A stretch of DNA of 50,237 nt from Flammeovirgaceae bacterium BBD 1991-12 (GCA_001657315.1 LYSV01000033.1:15644-65880), one strand, 5' to 3'; counted from the first letter of the stretch, positions 1-8,862 are shown. Made by a program: numbers and translations. Notes: a model not told the origin generated them from the sequence alone.

Positions 1-100
1 GTGGGGACCGCTAAAAGGGATCTGGCTGGGTATAAAACGGCTTTCAAAATGTCATCCCTGGGGTACCTCCGGCTATGATCCGGTACCCAAAAAACCTTAA
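1..100 (+). CDS. yidD: YidD, membrane protein insertion efficiency factor (3' end only)
   Basis: The first 100 bases hold the last 32 codons of a gene cut by the window edge; the reading frame begins at base 2 and ends with TAA at 98-100. The translated end contains [12 protein letters not shown] followed by [16 protein letters not shown], which matches the conserved YidD C-terminus (a GP.KG.W...R segment, then CHPWG..GYDPVP). YidD is a small membrane-associated protein thought to assist YidC-dependent insertion. Here it is not beside yidC, which lies at 44.3 kb. Recognition rests on the motif alone because most of the protein is outside the window. Confidence 0.85.
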   Translation, partial: WGPLKGIWLGIKRLSKCHPWGTSGYDPVPKKP

Positions 101-209
101 GACTGGCAATCCGATGTTTATCACGGTCAGTCTTCCGGCATTTTGTGCCTTCCTTATCTCCATGGTAAAATTTAAAACCCGTTCCGAATATTGAAAATAC
201 CGAAAACGA

Positions 210-240
210 TTGTGGCCCGGGACCGGATTCAATACTTTTG
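210..240 (+). promoter_or_regulatory. Bacteroidota-type promoter before the ACMSD gene
   Basis: TACTTTTG at 233-240 matches the Bacteroidota -7 consensus TAnnTTTG. A TTG at 210-212 lies 20 bp upstream, the usual place of the -33 element. Transcription would begin about 20 bases before the ATG at 266. Confidence 0.6.
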
Positions 241-265
241 TGGGATTGGCCAACGCTGATCGAAC

Positions 266-1279
266 ATGTTGAAAATAGATATGCATACCCATGTCCTCCC
301 CAGAGACATGCCCAACTGGACGGAAAAGTTCGGTTATGGGGATTTTATTTATCTTCAGCATCACCGGGAAGGGTCAGCCAAAATGATGAAAGGCAATCAG
401 TTCTTCCGCGAAATTCAGGCCAACTGCTGGGACCCCGAGCTGAGGATAGAGGAATATGCCAGATTCAATACTCAGGTACAGGTGATCTGCACTATCCCGG
501 TGATGTTTTCCTACTGGGCACAACCGGATGACTGCAGGGACCTTTCAAGGTTTCTGAATGACCATATTGCCGAACTGGTCCATGAATATCCCAAAAACTA
601 TGTGGGGTTGGGCACATTGCCCATGCAGGACACTGATCTGGCCATAGAAGAACTGGAGCGCTGTAAGAATGAACTTGATCTAAAAGGTGTTCAGATCGGT
701 TCCAATGTCAACAATCAGAACCTCAGCGAATCACGTTTTTATCCGATCTTTGAAGCCTGCCAGCAGTTGGATATGGCCGTAATGGTACACCCCTGGGAAA
801 TGATGGGCATGCGATACATGAACAAATACTGGCTACCCTGGCTGGTGGGAATGCCCGCTGAAACCTCCCGGGCCATCTGTTCCATGATCTTTTCAGGAAT
901 ATTCGAAACACTGCCTGATATTAGAGTGAACTTTGCCCATGCAGGGGGTTCATTCCTGCCCACTATTGGCAGGGTGGAACATGGATATAACTGCCGGCCG
1001 GACCTTGTAGCCATTGACAACCAAATAAATCCCAGGAATTATATTGGTAAATTCTGGGTAGATTGCATAACCCATGACGCTGCTATGCTTAAATATGTAC
1101 TGGAAATGCAGGGATCAACAAGGGTTACCTTAGGCTCAGACTATCCTTTTCCACTGGGTGACCTTGAAATTGGCAGGTTTATTGAGGAAATGGACCTGAA
1201 TGAGGAGGTAGTTGAAGACATTTTCTGCAATGCTACGTTGGAATGGTTAAAGCTCAAAAAAGAAGATTTTACTACATGA
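266..1279 (+). CDS. 2-amino-3-carboxymuconate-6-semialdehyde decarboxylase-like amidohydrolase
   Basis: A 337-residue TIM-barrel metal-dependent hydrolase of the ACMSD family. ACMSD removes the carboxylate from 2-amino-3-carboxymuconate-6-semialdehyde in the kynurenine (tryptophan) or 2-nitrobenzoate degradation routes. The expected zinc ligands are visible: H7 and H9 in DMHTH, H175 in VHPWE, H225 in FAHAGG and D292 in LGSDYPFPLG. The length fits bacterial ACMSD (about 330-340). A promoter-like box ends 25 bases before the ATG. The stop overlaps the next start as ATGA, so the two genes are translationally coupled. No other kynurenine-pathway gene is in the window, so the physiological substrate is inferred from the family. 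Confidence 0.88.
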   Translation: MLKIDMHTHVLPRDMPNWTEKFGYGDFIYLQHHREGSAKMMKGNQFFREIQANCWDPELRIEEYARFNTQVQVICTIPVMFSYWAQPDDCRDLSRFLNDHIAELVHEYPKNYVGLGTLPMQDTDLAIEELERCKNELDLKGVQIGSNVNNQNLSESRFYPIFEACQQLDMAVMVHPWEMMGMRYMNKYWLPWLVGMPAETSRAICSMIFSGIFETLPDIRVNFAHAGGSFLPTIGRVEHGYNCRPDLVAIDNQINPRNYIGKFWVDCITHDAAMLKYVLEMQGSTRVTLGSDYPFPLGDLEIGRFIEEMDLNEEVVEDIFCNATLEWLKLKKEDFTT

Positions 1280-1899
1280 TCTGTAGAATTACCTTTATAG
1301 CACTTTTTTCACTGTCAGCAATTCAGGTACTCGCCCAAACGGAAGACGAGCTGTTGCAACAGCAGCTTCTGGACCGGGAGCAGGCCAGAGTAGCCGAAGT
1401 ATCCCGTATGCTGGATAATGGTGTTGTATTAATGGAAAATGAAGAATACCTGGCTGCGGATGATGTATTCAGGCAGGTACTGAAAAAGGCTAAGGTGGTG
1501 CCTACCGACCTCACCTTCTACTTCGGTAAAAACTCCTTTTACATCGAAAAGTATAAACAAAGCATAGACTGGCTGAACAAGTATGTAGAGCTGAAAGGCA
1601 CCTCGGGACGTTTTTACGAAGAATGTACGGAACTCCTCAAACTGGCGAATGCCTCTTTTCTGGCCATGAGAGAAGAAGAAAGAAAAGAGGCTCAGGAAAT
1701 ACTTACGACCAGCTATGACATTGATTGCGGCCCTACGGGTAAGGTGATCTGTCCGGTTTGTGCCGGCAAGGGAGTGATCATTCAGCAGGGCGCTTTTGGC
1801 AATACCTATAAAACCTGCCCCTACAGCGACGATCACGGTCAGCTGACCTGCACAGAATACAATCAATTGCTCAGAGGTGAGTTGAAGCCTAAGTTCTGA
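1276..1899 (+). CDS. Secreted TPR-like protein with a C-terminal cysteine motif
   Basis: I do not recognise a named family. The frame is open from 1243, but the ATG at 1276 overlaps the upstream stop (ATGA) and directly begins a signal peptide (hydrophobic residues 4-17, cut site near LAQ at 19-21), so it is the better start and gives 207 residues. Residues 35-140 are helical and look like a degenerate tetratricopeptide pair. The last 60 residues hold C151, then C159-P-V-C162-AGKG, C181 and C192, resembling half of a DnaJ-type CxxCxGxG zinc motif. A zinc or disulfide function is inference. Coupling to the ACMSD gene suggests co-expression only. Confidence 0.75.
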   Translation: MICRITFIALFSLSAIQVLAQTEDELLQQQLLDREQARVAEVSRMLDNGVVLMENEEYLAADDVFRQVLKKAKVVPTDLTFYFGKNSFYIEKYKQSIDWLNKYVELKGTSGRFYEECTELLKLANASFLAMREEERKEAQEILTTSYDIDCGPTGKVICPVCAGKGVIIQQGAFGNTYKTCPYSDDHGQLTCTEYNQLLRGELKPKF

Positions 1900-1967
1900 C
1901 CAATATCACCCACCAGTAAGTCCCAGGCTAACTGACGTTCGTCATTTTCCATTCCGAAGGATTAGAT

Positions 1968-1975
1968 TATCTTTG
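1968..1975 (+). promoter_or_regulatory. Promoter -7 box before trhO
   Basis: TATCTTTG is a full match to TAnnTTTG. It overlaps an upstream in-frame TTG codon (1973-1975), which argues that the true start of the next gene is the ATG at 2000. No clear TTG -33 element was found. Confidence 0.5.
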
Positions 1976-1999
1976 CAGCCGGATAATCATTCATGCAAA

Positions 2000-3070
2000 A
2001 TGATATTACACAACCAGGTCAACAAAAATGTTCTCAAACAGCAATTGAAAGAAAGTACGGAGGAACGGGTCACACTCTCGTTTTACCGGTATTTTCATAT
2101 TTATGACGTTCAGGCCTATCGCGACCAGCTTTATCTTGATCTTCTGAATCTGGGCGTGATGGGCAGGGTTTACATAGCCGAAGAAGGCATCAACGCTCAG
2201 ATCAGCTTACCGGGAGACCGGCTTGACGACTTTAAAAGCTATATTGACAGATCCGAAGAGCTATCTGGTATCCGTTTGAATATTGCCGTGGATGATAATG
2301 GCAAGTCATTTTTCAAGCTTAAGATCCAGATCAGAAAGAAAATTGTGGCAGATGGCCTGAATGATGAGTCCTTTGATGTCACAAAAAGGGGCATTCACCT
2401 CTCCGCTGAGGAATTCAACAAGCTGGCAGAAGACCCGGATACACTTATTGTAGACATGCGTAACCACTATGAAAGTGAGGTAGGCCATTTTCAAAATGCT
2501 ATATTACCGGACATAGACACCTTCAGAGAGGCCTTACCTGTGGTGGAGACCATGCTTGAAGACAAAAGAGACAGAAATATCATCATGTACTGCACCGGAG
2601 GCATACGATGCGAAAAAGCCAGTGCATGGTACAGGCACAGAGGCTTTAAAAATGTATTCCAACTGGATGGGGGTATCATTGAATATACTCGTCAGGTGCG
2701 TGAAAAGGAACTTGAAAACAAATTCATAGGCAAAAATTTCGTTTTTGACGAACGCCTCGGAGAGCGCATCAGTGATGACATCATTAGCCAGTGTCATCAA
2801 TGTGGCAAACCCTGCGATAGCCATACAAACTGTAAAAATGATGGTTGTCACCTGCTGTTCATTCAATGTGATGAATGTGCGGCCAAATATGACGCCTGTT
2901 GTTCCACAGAGTGTCAGGAAGTGATCCACCTGTCTGAAGAAGAACAAAAGGAACTTCGCAGCGGTGTGGATAAAGGTCGTCAGGTATTCAAAAAGGGACG
3001 ATCGGAGAAACTCATTTACAAATCGAACGCAATAAAAAGCACAGCAAACCAGTTACAAACGACCCCGTAA
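2000..3070 (+). CDS. trhO: tRNA uridine(34) hydroxylase, rhodanese-type (YceA family)
   Basis: A 356-residue homologue of TrhO/YceA, which hydroxylates uridine 34 of certain tRNAs in the cytoplasm using O2. An N-terminal acylphosphatase-like domain (about 25-115, with YIAEEGINAQIS) is followed by a rhodanese domain (about 135-240) with the active loop MYCTGGIR, where C198 is catalytic. The tail is rich in cysteine (CHQCGKPC, then CDECAAKYDACC), as in the family. The open frame extends to a TTG at 1973, but that codon lies in a -7 promoter box, so I take the ATG at 2000. Length agrees with E. coli (about 350). Confidence 0.9.
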   Translation: MILHNQVNKNVLKQQLKESTEERVTLSFYRYFHIYDVQAYRDQLYLDLLNLGVMGRVYIAEEGINAQISLPGDRLDDFKSYIDRSEELSGIRLNIAVDDNGKSFFKLKIQIRKKIVADGLNDESFDVTKRGIHLSAEEFNKLAEDPDTLIVDMRNHYESEVGHFQNAILPDIDTFREALPVVETMLEDKRDRNIIMYCTGGIRCEKASAWYRHRGFKNVFQLDGGIIEYTRQVREKELENKFIGKNFVFDERLGERISDDIISQCHQCGKPCDSHTNCKNDGCHLLFIQCDECAAKYDACCSTECQEVIHLSEEEQKELRSGVDKGRQVFKKGRSEKLIYKSNAIKSTANQLQTTP

Positions 3071-3192
3071 TGTCATTAATGGGGTACCAGCGGAATGAAA
3101 CTAAATTTCGACCCCAGACGTTAACCACTCTGAGTCATCAGAGAGCACCATTTGGCATTAAAACGTCATAATAATGGTCAAAACAAAGAAAA

Positions 3193-4173
3193 ATGGCAAG
3201 AATAAAATATTATTACGATACAGAAACATGCAAATATGAGCGTGTAAAGACCAAAACACAGGATGTCATCCTGAATTTTCTTGGTCTGGCCTCTCTCATT
3301 GTGGCATGTGCCGTAGGACTTCTGATGCTCTACAACAACTATTTTGAGTCGCCCAAGGAACTCATGTTGAAAAATGAGGTGGCTGAAATGGAGTACTATT
3401 ACAATAACCTGGAGAAGGAAGTAGAGCAACTGAAAGCCGTGGTTTCCGCGCTGGAAAACAGGGACGATGATATTTACCGTGTGGTGCTTGGCGCCGAACC
3501 TTATGACGCCAGCATCCGGAATGCAGGTATAGGAGGTGTGGACCGGTATGAAGATATCAAAAGCAAAAAGATCGATCACAAGGATGTGATCCTGAAACTG
3601 AATAAGGAGGTAGACAAGCTGAGGCGCAAAATGTACATACAGTCCACCTCGTATGATGAGATTATACAACTTGCCGACAATAAGGCTAAAATGTTTGCAG
3701 CCATACCAGCGATACAACCTATATCAAATAAGGAACTCATACGTCTGGCCTCAGGGTTCGGCCAAAGGATCCATCCGGTATATAAAGTGAAAAAATTCCA
3801 CTCCGGCATCGACTTTTCCGCCCCTATTGGCACGCCTATTTACGCTACGGCGGACGGCAAGGTGACCAAGGTAAAAAGCCGTTTCAGTGGCTATGGCAAA
3901 ATGGTGGAGATCGATCATGGTTTCGGCTACAAGACACGCTATGCACACATGCACGAATTTGAAGTAAAGGAAAGACAGTATGTAAAACGTGGCCAGATCA
4001 TTGGATACGTAGGTAACACAGGGTTGTCTACAGCTCCTCACCTGCACTATGAGGTGATCATGAACAATAAAAAGATCAATCCGGTGCATTACTTCTTCAA
4101 CGATCTTGATCCTGATGAATATGAAAAGGTCATCGAACTGGCGTCCATTGAGAACCAGTCGCTCGGCATGTAA
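3193..4173 (+). CDS. M23 (LytM-type) metallopeptidase, membrane-anchored
   Basis: A 326-residue cell-wall endopeptidase candidate. It has a cytoplasmic N-terminus of about 25 residues, one transmembrane helix (about 28-48), a predicted coiled coil (about 55-95), and a LytM/M23 domain in the C-terminal half. The zinc-site pattern is present: H...D in FHSGIDFSAPIGTPIYA, and the later HLHYEV. The architecture matches periplasmic peptidoglycan hydrolases of the MepM/EnvC class that shape or split the wall. It is a single gene just upstream of the his leader, with a separate promoter implied after its stop. Confidence 0.88.
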   Translation: MARIKYYYDTETCKYERVKTKTQDVILNFLGLASLIVACAVGLLMLYNNYFESPKELMLKNEVAEMEYYYNNLEKEVEQLKAVVSALENRDDDIYRVVLGAEPYDASIRNAGIGGVDRYEDIKSKKIDHKDVILKLNKEVDKLRRKMYIQSTSYDEIIQLADNKAKMFAAIPAIQPISNKELIRLASGFGQRIHPVYKVKKFHSGIDFSAPIGTPIYATADGKVTKVKSRFSGYGKMVEIDHGFGYKTRYAHMHEFEVKERQYVKRGQIIGYVGNTGLSTAPHLHYEVIMNNKKINPVHYFFNDLDPDEYEKVIELASIENQSLGM

Positions 4174-4191
4174 TTTTTTTTAAAAAAACAT

Positions 4192-4222
4192 TTGACCGGA
4201 AAAAACAATTAATTTACTTAGC
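4192..4222 (+). promoter_or_regulatory. Candidate his operon promoter
   Basis: TTG at 4192-4194 and TACTTAGC at 4215-4222 are spaced by 20 bp, the geometry of a Bacteroidota -33/-7 pair. The -7 box deviates from TAnnTTTG at its 3' end, so this is a moderate call. It would start the transcript about 10 bases before the leader ATG at 4238. Confidence 0.45.
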
Positions 4223-4237
4223 GGGCAGAAAAAAGAG

Positions 4238-4312
4238 ATGAAGAGAATATTAAACACATATCACCATCATCATTTAGCTTCACCTAAGATGCATGGAAAG
4301 ATAATGTGTTAA
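4238..4312 (+). CDS. hisL: his operon leader peptide
   Basis: A 24-codon ORF beginning MKRILNTY followed by four consecutive His codons (CAC CAT CAT CAT, 4262-4273), with a fifth His codon at 4292. It is preceded by the purine-rich AAAAAAGAG and sits between a candidate promoter and a terminator ahead of hisG. This is the hallmark of ribosome-mediated attenuation by charged His-tRNA. The product is presumably non-functional; translation through the His run is what matters. Confidence 0.88.
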   Translation: MKRILNTYHHHHLASPKMHGKIMC

Positions 4313-4364
4313 TGAAATTACTATAGAATACACAAAAAGGCTTACCATGCGGTAGGCCTTTTTT
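4291..4364 (+). terminator. his attenuator (terminator with competing antiterminator)
   Basis: The terminator is AAAAAGGCTTACC (4334-4346), loop ATGC, GGTAGGCCTTTTT (4351-4363): 13 pairs with one G-U, ending in a T run. A competing stem is visible: GCATGGAAAG at 4291-4300, inside the leader ORF just after the His codons, can pair with CTTACCATGC at 4341-4350 with one mismatch. A ribosome stalled at 4262-4273 would leave 4291-4300 free and favour read-through; one reaching the stop at 4310 would cover it and let the terminator form. Confidence 0.88.
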
Positions 4365-4386
4365 ATTTTGCAACTTTACAAAAAGA

Positions 4387-5244
4387 ATGGAAAAACTAAG
4401 AATTGCAGTACAAAAATCCGGCAGATTACAGGAAAAGACCGTAGCCCTGTTAAAGGAGTGCGGCCTGAGCTTTAGTAACGGCCCCAACCGGTTAAAAGCT
4501 GACGCCTTCAACTTTCCTGCCCAGATCCTTTATCTGAGAGACGATGACATACCTCAGTACGTTCAGGATTCCGTGGCTGACGTGGGCATAGTGGGAGAGA
4601 ACGTGTTTGTGGAAAAAAACAAGAAGGTCGCCCTCGTGGAGAAGCTGGATTTTGCCAGATGCCGTTTATCCATAGCCGTACCAAAATCAACGGAATATAC
4701 CGGTACCGGATTCCTGAATGGTAAGAAGATCGCTACCTCCTACCCTTTTATTGTTAACCGGTTTTTAAAGGAAAACAACATAGAGGCTGAGATCCATGAG
4801 ATCAGCGGCTCAGTGGAAATAGCCCCGGGCATAGGTCTTGCAGATGCCATTTGCGACATTGTGAGTACCGGAAGTACATTGCTCGGGAACGGCCTGAGCG
4901 AGGTAGAAACGGTTATGAAATCTGAGGCCGTACTGGTGTCAAATGAATACCTGAATAAAGAAAAACGGCTTATCCTCGATAAACTGATCTTCCGCATTAA
5001 ATCCGTAAAAACGGCCAAAAACAACAAGTATTTGCTATTGAATACACCCAATGACTCTATCGAAGCTATTACAAAAGTGCTGCCTGGCATGAGAAGTCCC
5101 ACGGTAACTCCGTTGAAGGAAGAAGGCTGGTCCTCCTTACATTCCGTAGTCAACGAAGATGATTTCTGGAATAAAATTGATCAACTGAAAGCCCTTGGCG
5201 CACAAGGCATATTGGTAATTCCTATTGAAAAAATGATCCTATGA
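4387..5244 (+). CDS. hisG: ATP phosphoribosyltransferase (long form)
   Basis: First enzyme of histidine synthesis; condenses ATP and PRPP to phosphoribosyl-ATP. At 285 residues it is the long, HisZ-independent form with a C-terminal ACT-like regulatory domain, so it should be feedback-inhibited by histidine. The N-terminus MEKLRIAVQKSGRLQEKT and the segment DAICDIVSTGSTL, which includes the PRPP-binding loop, are typical. It lies 23 bases after the attenuator T run, and its stop overlaps hisD by four bases (ATGA), so it opens a tightly coupled operon. Confidence 0.95.
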   Translation: MEKLRIAVQKSGRLQEKTVALLKECGLSFSNGPNRLKADAFNFPAQILYLRDDDIPQYVQDSVADVGIVGENVFVEKNKKVALVEKLDFARCRLSIAVPKSTEYTGTGFLNGKKIATSYPFIVNRFLKENNIEAEIHEISGSVEIAPGIGLADAICDIVSTGSTLLGNGLSEVETVMKSEAVLVSNEYLNKEKRLILDKLIFRIKSVKTAKNNKYLLLNTPNDSIEAITKVLPGMRSPTVTPLKEEGWSSLHSVVNEDDFWNKIDQLKALGAQGILVIPIEKMIL

Positions 5245-6533
5245 AAATGCAGATCATCAACAATCCGGAACGCGAAAAATGGCCTGTACTACTTTCAAGG
5301 CCGGTTTTTGAGGCACAAACGCTACAGAATTCAGTGCGCGGGATCCTGAATAAGGTCCGGGCAGAAGGCGATAAGGCATTGCTGGACTTTAATCTTCAAT
5401 TCGATAAGGCTGATACCTCCCGCCTTGACGTTACCCGTGAAGAAATTGAAAGAGCTGTTGCTCAGGTTGAAGATCCTTTAAAAGACGCCATCAAAACAGC
5501 TTTTGACAATATACTCAAATTCCACAAGGCTCAACACCGTGAAACACTCACCGTTGAAACTACACCCGGAGTAACATGCTGGAGAAGGTCGGTACCCATT
5601 CAAAAAGTAGGGATCTATATTCCGGGAGGCACGGCCCCATTGTTCTCTACCGTACTCATGCTCGGCGTCCCGGCCAGCATAGCCGGATGTGAGGAAATTG
5701 TGCTATGTACACCCCCGGGTCCGGACGGCTCAGTCAACCCGGTCATTTTGTTTACAGCTGATCTTATGGGGATCACCAAAATCTATAAAACAGGTGGAGC
5801 CCAGGCGATCGGCGCCATGGCCTATGGCACGGAAACCGTACCCAACGTGTACAAGATATTCGGCCCGGGCAATCAATATGTCACCGAAGCCAAGCAGCAG
5901 GTGAGTCTGGAAGGTGTGGCCATTGATATGCCTGCAGGCCCTTCCGAGGTTGCTGTCATAGCCGATGCTTCCTCAGATGCGTCTTTCGTAGCTTCTGATC
6001 TGTTGTCACAGGCAGAACATGGAGCAGACAGTCAGGTCATACTCATCTGCACGGATGAGAATAAGGTAAACGGAGTGGCTACAGAGATAAAAAGGCAGCT
6101 TGCCGAGCTGCCCAGGAAAGAACTGGCAGGCAAAAGTCTGGACAATAGCAAGGCATTTATTGTACCGGATACTACCACAGCCGTAGAGCTCAGCAACGCC
6201 TATGCTCCTGAGCATCTGATCATTTGCACGCAGGATGCTGACGACCTGGCGGAGAAGATCATAAATGCCGGCTCTGTCTTTATAGGGTCCTATACACCTG
6301 AGTCGGCCGGCGATTATGCTTCAGGCACAAATCATACACTACCTACCAATGGAGCCGCAAGGGCCTACAGTGGTGTATCGCTTGATAGCTTTATGAAGCA
6401 GATCACCTATCAAAAAATAGATCCGGCCGGTCTGAGGAATCTTGGACCTGCTATAGAGAAAATGGCTGCTGCCGAGCTACTGGAAGCTCACAAAAGGGCC
6501 GTAAGTATACGACTGGAAAAACAAGGACGATGA
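5241..6533 (+). CDS. hisD: Histidinol dehydrogenase
   Basis: Catalyses the last two oxidations of the pathway, L-histidinol to L-histidine, with two NAD+. The 430-residue length is standard. The motifs VGIYIPGGTAPLFSTVLM and the zinc/catalytic region DLLSQAEHGADSQ (Gln and His ligands) are present, as is the C-terminal ASGTNHTLPTNG segment. It overlaps hisG and hisC by four bases each (ATGA), indicating translational coupling. Enzyme order in the operon does not follow reaction order, as is usual. Confidence 0.96.
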   Translation: MKMQIINNPEREKWPVLLSRPVFEAQTLQNSVRGILNKVRAEGDKALLDFNLQFDKADTSRLDVTREEIERAVAQVEDPLKDAIKTAFDNILKFHKAQHRETLTVETTPGVTCWRRSVPIQKVGIYIPGGTAPLFSTVLMLGVPASIAGCEEIVLCTPPGPDGSVNPVILFTADLMGITKIYKTGGAQAIGAMAYGTETVPNVYKIFGPGNQYVTEAKQQVSLEGVAIDMPAGPSEVAVIADASSDASFVASDLLSQAEHGADSQVILICTDENKVNGVATEIKRQLAELPRKELAGKSLDNSKAFIVPDTTTAVELSNAYAPEHLIICTQDADDLAEKIINAGSVFIGSYTPESAGDYASGTNHTLPTNGAARAYSGVSLDSFMKQITYQKIDPAGLRNLGPAIEKMAAAELLEAHKRAVSIRLEKQGR

Positions 6534-7606
6534 AACCGCTGGACGAACTGGTTCGACCCAATATTCTGACCATGAAGCCCTATTCATCCGCCCGGGATGA
6601 ATTTGAAGGCGAGGGAGAGGTATTCCTGGATGCGAACGAAAATCCCTATGAGACCGGCCTGAACCGCTACCCGGACCCCTACCAGCGTGCGCTGAAAGAA
6701 AAGATAGCAGAGATAAAGGGGATCGACTCACAAAACATCTTCCTCGGTAATGGGAGCGACGAAGCCATTGACCTGATCATAAGAATATTTTGCGAACCGG
6801 AGAAGGACGGGATCATTATCACGGATCCTACCTATGGCATGTATCAGGTATCAGCTGCTATTCAGAATATTACAGTGGTCCGGGTTGCCCTGTCCAATGA
6901 TTTTACAATAGCTGCCAATGATGTTTTAGCTGCCGTTCGTGATAACACGAAGGTGATATTCCTGTGCAGCCCAAACAATCCCTCAGGAAATGATCTGGAC
7001 CACGAAGAAGTACTGAAGATCCTCAAGGATTTCCATGGCATTGTAGTCATAGATGAAGCGTATATCGACTTTACCGATCAGCCCGGCTTTCTGGGTGAGT
7101 TACCGGAATTTCCCAACCTGATCATATTACAGACCTTTTCAAAAGCATGGGGGTTAGCCGGTTTAAGGCTGGGTATGGCCTTCACATCTTTAGAGATCAT
7201 CAGCCTTTTTAATAAAGTAAAGCCTCCTTACAACCTCAATATTCTTACCCAGAATGAGGCATTACATAGAATTAGTAACAAAGCTGAAATGGAAAAGAAT
7301 ACACGCGAGATCCTTTCTGAAAGAGAATGGCTGGCCAAAGAACTTTTAGGGCTTGGAATAACTGTAAAGATCCATTCTTCCTCGACCAATTTTCTCCTGG
7401 TAAGGTTCGATCATTCCGACCGGATCTTTCACTACCTGATGGACCAGGATATTATAGTCAGGGACCGGTCGCGGACTCTTCACTGTGATGGCTGCCTCAG
7501 AATCACCGTTGGCACGAAAGACGAGAATAGAAAATTGATAGAAGCGCTTAAATCCTTTCAGCAAAATATCAAAGAAGGAAAAACCACGATAGCATTAAAA
7601 AAATGA
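6530..7606 (+). CDS. hisC: Histidinol-phosphate aminotransferase
   Basis: PLP-dependent fold-type I aminotransferase that converts imidazole acetol phosphate and glutamate to histidinol phosphate. It has 358 residues, with [17 protein letters not shown] near the N-terminus, SPNNPSGN, the PLP-contacting DEAYIDF, and the Schiff-base lysine K205 in [14 protein letters not shown]. It overlaps hisD and hisB by four bases. The his context separates it from the closely related aromatic aminotransferases. Confidence 0.95.
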   Translation: MKPLDELVRPNILTMKPYSSARDEFEGEGEVFLDANENPYETGLNRYPDPYQRALKEKIAEIKGIDSQNIFLGNGSDEAIDLIIRIFCEPEKDGIIITDPTYGMYQVSAAIQNITVVRVALSNDFTIAANDVLAAVRDNTKVIFLCSPNNPSGNDLDHEEVLKILKDFHGIVVIDEAYIDFTDQPGFLGELPEFPNLIILQTFSKAWGLAGLRLGMAFTSLEIISLFNKVKPPYNLNILTQNEALHRISNKAEMEKNTREILSEREWLAKELLGLGITVKIHSSSTNFLLVRFDHSDRIFHYLMDQDIIVRDRSRTLHCDGCLRITVGTKDENRKLIEALKSFQQNIKEGKTTIALKK

Positions 7607-8724
7607 AAAAAGTACTGTTCATAGATCGTGACAATGTACTCATCATGGAGCCGGAAGATGAGCAGATCGACAGTCTGGAAAAGCTGGAGTTCTATCCCGG
7701 TGTATTCCAGGGGCTGGGAAAGATTGCCAAAGAAACGGATTTTGTACTGGTGATGGTAAGTAACCAGGATGGCCTGGGGACAGACTCCTTTCCGGAAGAA
7801 ACCTTCTGGCCGGCACACAACAAAATGTTGGACACATTAAAGGGAGAAGGGATAGAATTTAACAAAATATTTATAGACCGGTCTTTTGAACATGAGAACA
7901 AGCCCACCCGCAAACCTGGCACCGCTATGCTTACAGAATACCTGAACGGACAATATGAGCTAACGGGGTCCTATGTGATCGGTGATCGTATAACAGATAT
8001 GCAGTTGGCGCGGAACCTGGGCACAAAAGGTATCTGGCTCAATACCCCGTCAGGTGAGGCTGAACTGCAGCAGAACGGCCTTCAGGATACCGTGGCACTG
8101 GTTACAGAAAGCTGGGAAGACATCTACCTGTACCTGACCCGGCCGACAAGATCAGGAAGTATAAGCCGCCAAACCAAAGAAACCGACATCCGCATTACTG
8201 TAGGACTGGACGGTAATGGCAAGTCATCCATCGCTACCGGCATCGCCTTCTTCGATCACATGCTGGAGCAGATCGCCAAACACGGTCTCATTGATCTGGA
8301 AGTCCAGGTAAAGGGAGACCTGGAGGTGGATGAGCATCACACCATAGAAGATACAGGAATTGCTTTAGGTGAAGCTTTTTTAAAGGCACTGGGTGATAAA
8401 AGAGGAATAGAACGCTACGGTTTCTGTTTGCCCATGGACGACTGTCTGGCACAGGTGGCATTGGATTTCGGCGGCCGTAACTGGATGGTCTGGGATGCGG
8501 AATTCAAACGTGAAATGATAGGCAAAATGCCTACTGAAATGTTCTTTCACTTCTTCAAATCGTTTTCGGATGCTTCAAAAAGCAATTTGAACATCAAGGC
8601 AGAGGGGACCAATGAACATCATAAGATCGAGGCTATCTTCAAGGCGTTTGCCAAAGCCATAAAAATGGCCGTACGAAAAGATGAAAAGAATAACCAGTTA
8701 CCCAGCACAAAAGGGGTTTTATGA
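7603..8724 (+). CDS. hisB: Bifunctional histidinol-phosphatase / imidazoleglycerol-phosphate dehydratase
   Basis: A fusion of two pathway enzymes in 373 residues. The N-terminal 165 residues are a HAD-superfamily phosphatase with motif I FIDRDNVL (D8, D10; NV replaces the more common GT but fits DxDx(T/V)), plus a [14 protein letters not shown] motif. The C-terminal part is the dehydratase, with [13 protein letters not shown] and [14 protein letters not shown] supplying the metal-binding histidines, and a second HHKIEA repeat. The fused form is known from gammaproteobacteria and Bacteroidota. The gene overlaps hisC by four bases and a small ORF (8721-8861) by four bases. Confidence 0.95.
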   Translation: MKKVLFIDRDNVLIMEPEDEQIDSLEKLEFYPGVFQGLGKIAKETDFVLVMVSNQDGLGTDSFPEETFWPAHNKMLDTLKGEGIEFNKIFIDRSFEHENKPTRKPGTAMLTEYLNGQYELTGSYVIGDRITDMQLARNLGTKGIWLNTPSGEAELQQNGLQDTVALVTESWEDIYLYLTRPTRSGSISRQTKETDIRITVGLDGNGKSSIATGIAFFDHMLEQIAKHGLIDLEVQVKGDLEVDEHHTIEDTGIALGEAFLKALGDKRGIERYGFCLPMDDCLAQVALDFGGRNWMVWDAEFKREMIGKMPTEMFFHFFKSFSDASKSNLNIKAEGTNEHHKIEAIFKAFAKAIKMAVRKDEKNNQLPSTKGVL

Positions 8725-8861
8725 GCTCTGATAAGGCAAGATTGGTTTCCTACAAATTCCGCAAAGGTCTGCGTTGGGATCAAAACGTACTTTGCGCCCT
8801 TCGCGCTTCTCACAATGCTTTGCATGAAACCAGAACTCTCGAAAAGATATTAAAAACCTGA
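8721..8861 (+). CDS. Small ORF bridging hisB and hisH (46 codons, unknown)
   Basis: The ATG at 8721 overlaps the hisB stop as ATGA, and the TGA at 8859-8861 ends one base before the hisH ATG at 8863. The 46-residue product is basic and starts [18 protein letters not shown] recognise no family. The DNA inside (CGCAAAGGTCTGCG and CTTTGCGCCCTTCGCGC) resembles divergent inverted repeats, so this could be an inserted intergenic repeat that happens to be open. The exact fit of start and stop keeps a coupling role possible: it would carry ribosomes from hisB to hisH. Confidence 0.4.
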   Translation: MSSDKARLVSYKFRKGLRWDQNVLCALRASHNALHETRTLEKILKT

Positions 8862-8862
8862 A

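Noticed and set aside
44-364. Minus-strand 106-codon ORF over the yidD end and ACMSD start
   Set aside because: It overlaps two supported plus-strand genes and a promoter, and shows no recognisable motif.
238-531. 97-codon ORF at the start of the ACMSD gene
   Set aside because: Out-of-frame shadow of the well-supported ACMSD gene; no family features.
4180-4195. T and A runs right after the M23 gene as a terminator
   Set aside because: No GC-rich stem; simple T7/A7 pairing is weak and overlaps the candidate his promoter.
7610-7650. HisB phosphatase motif DRDNV read as a dead active site
   Set aside because: Both catalytic Asp residues (D8, D10) remain, and the HAD motif allows Val at the Thr position, so inactivation is not supported.
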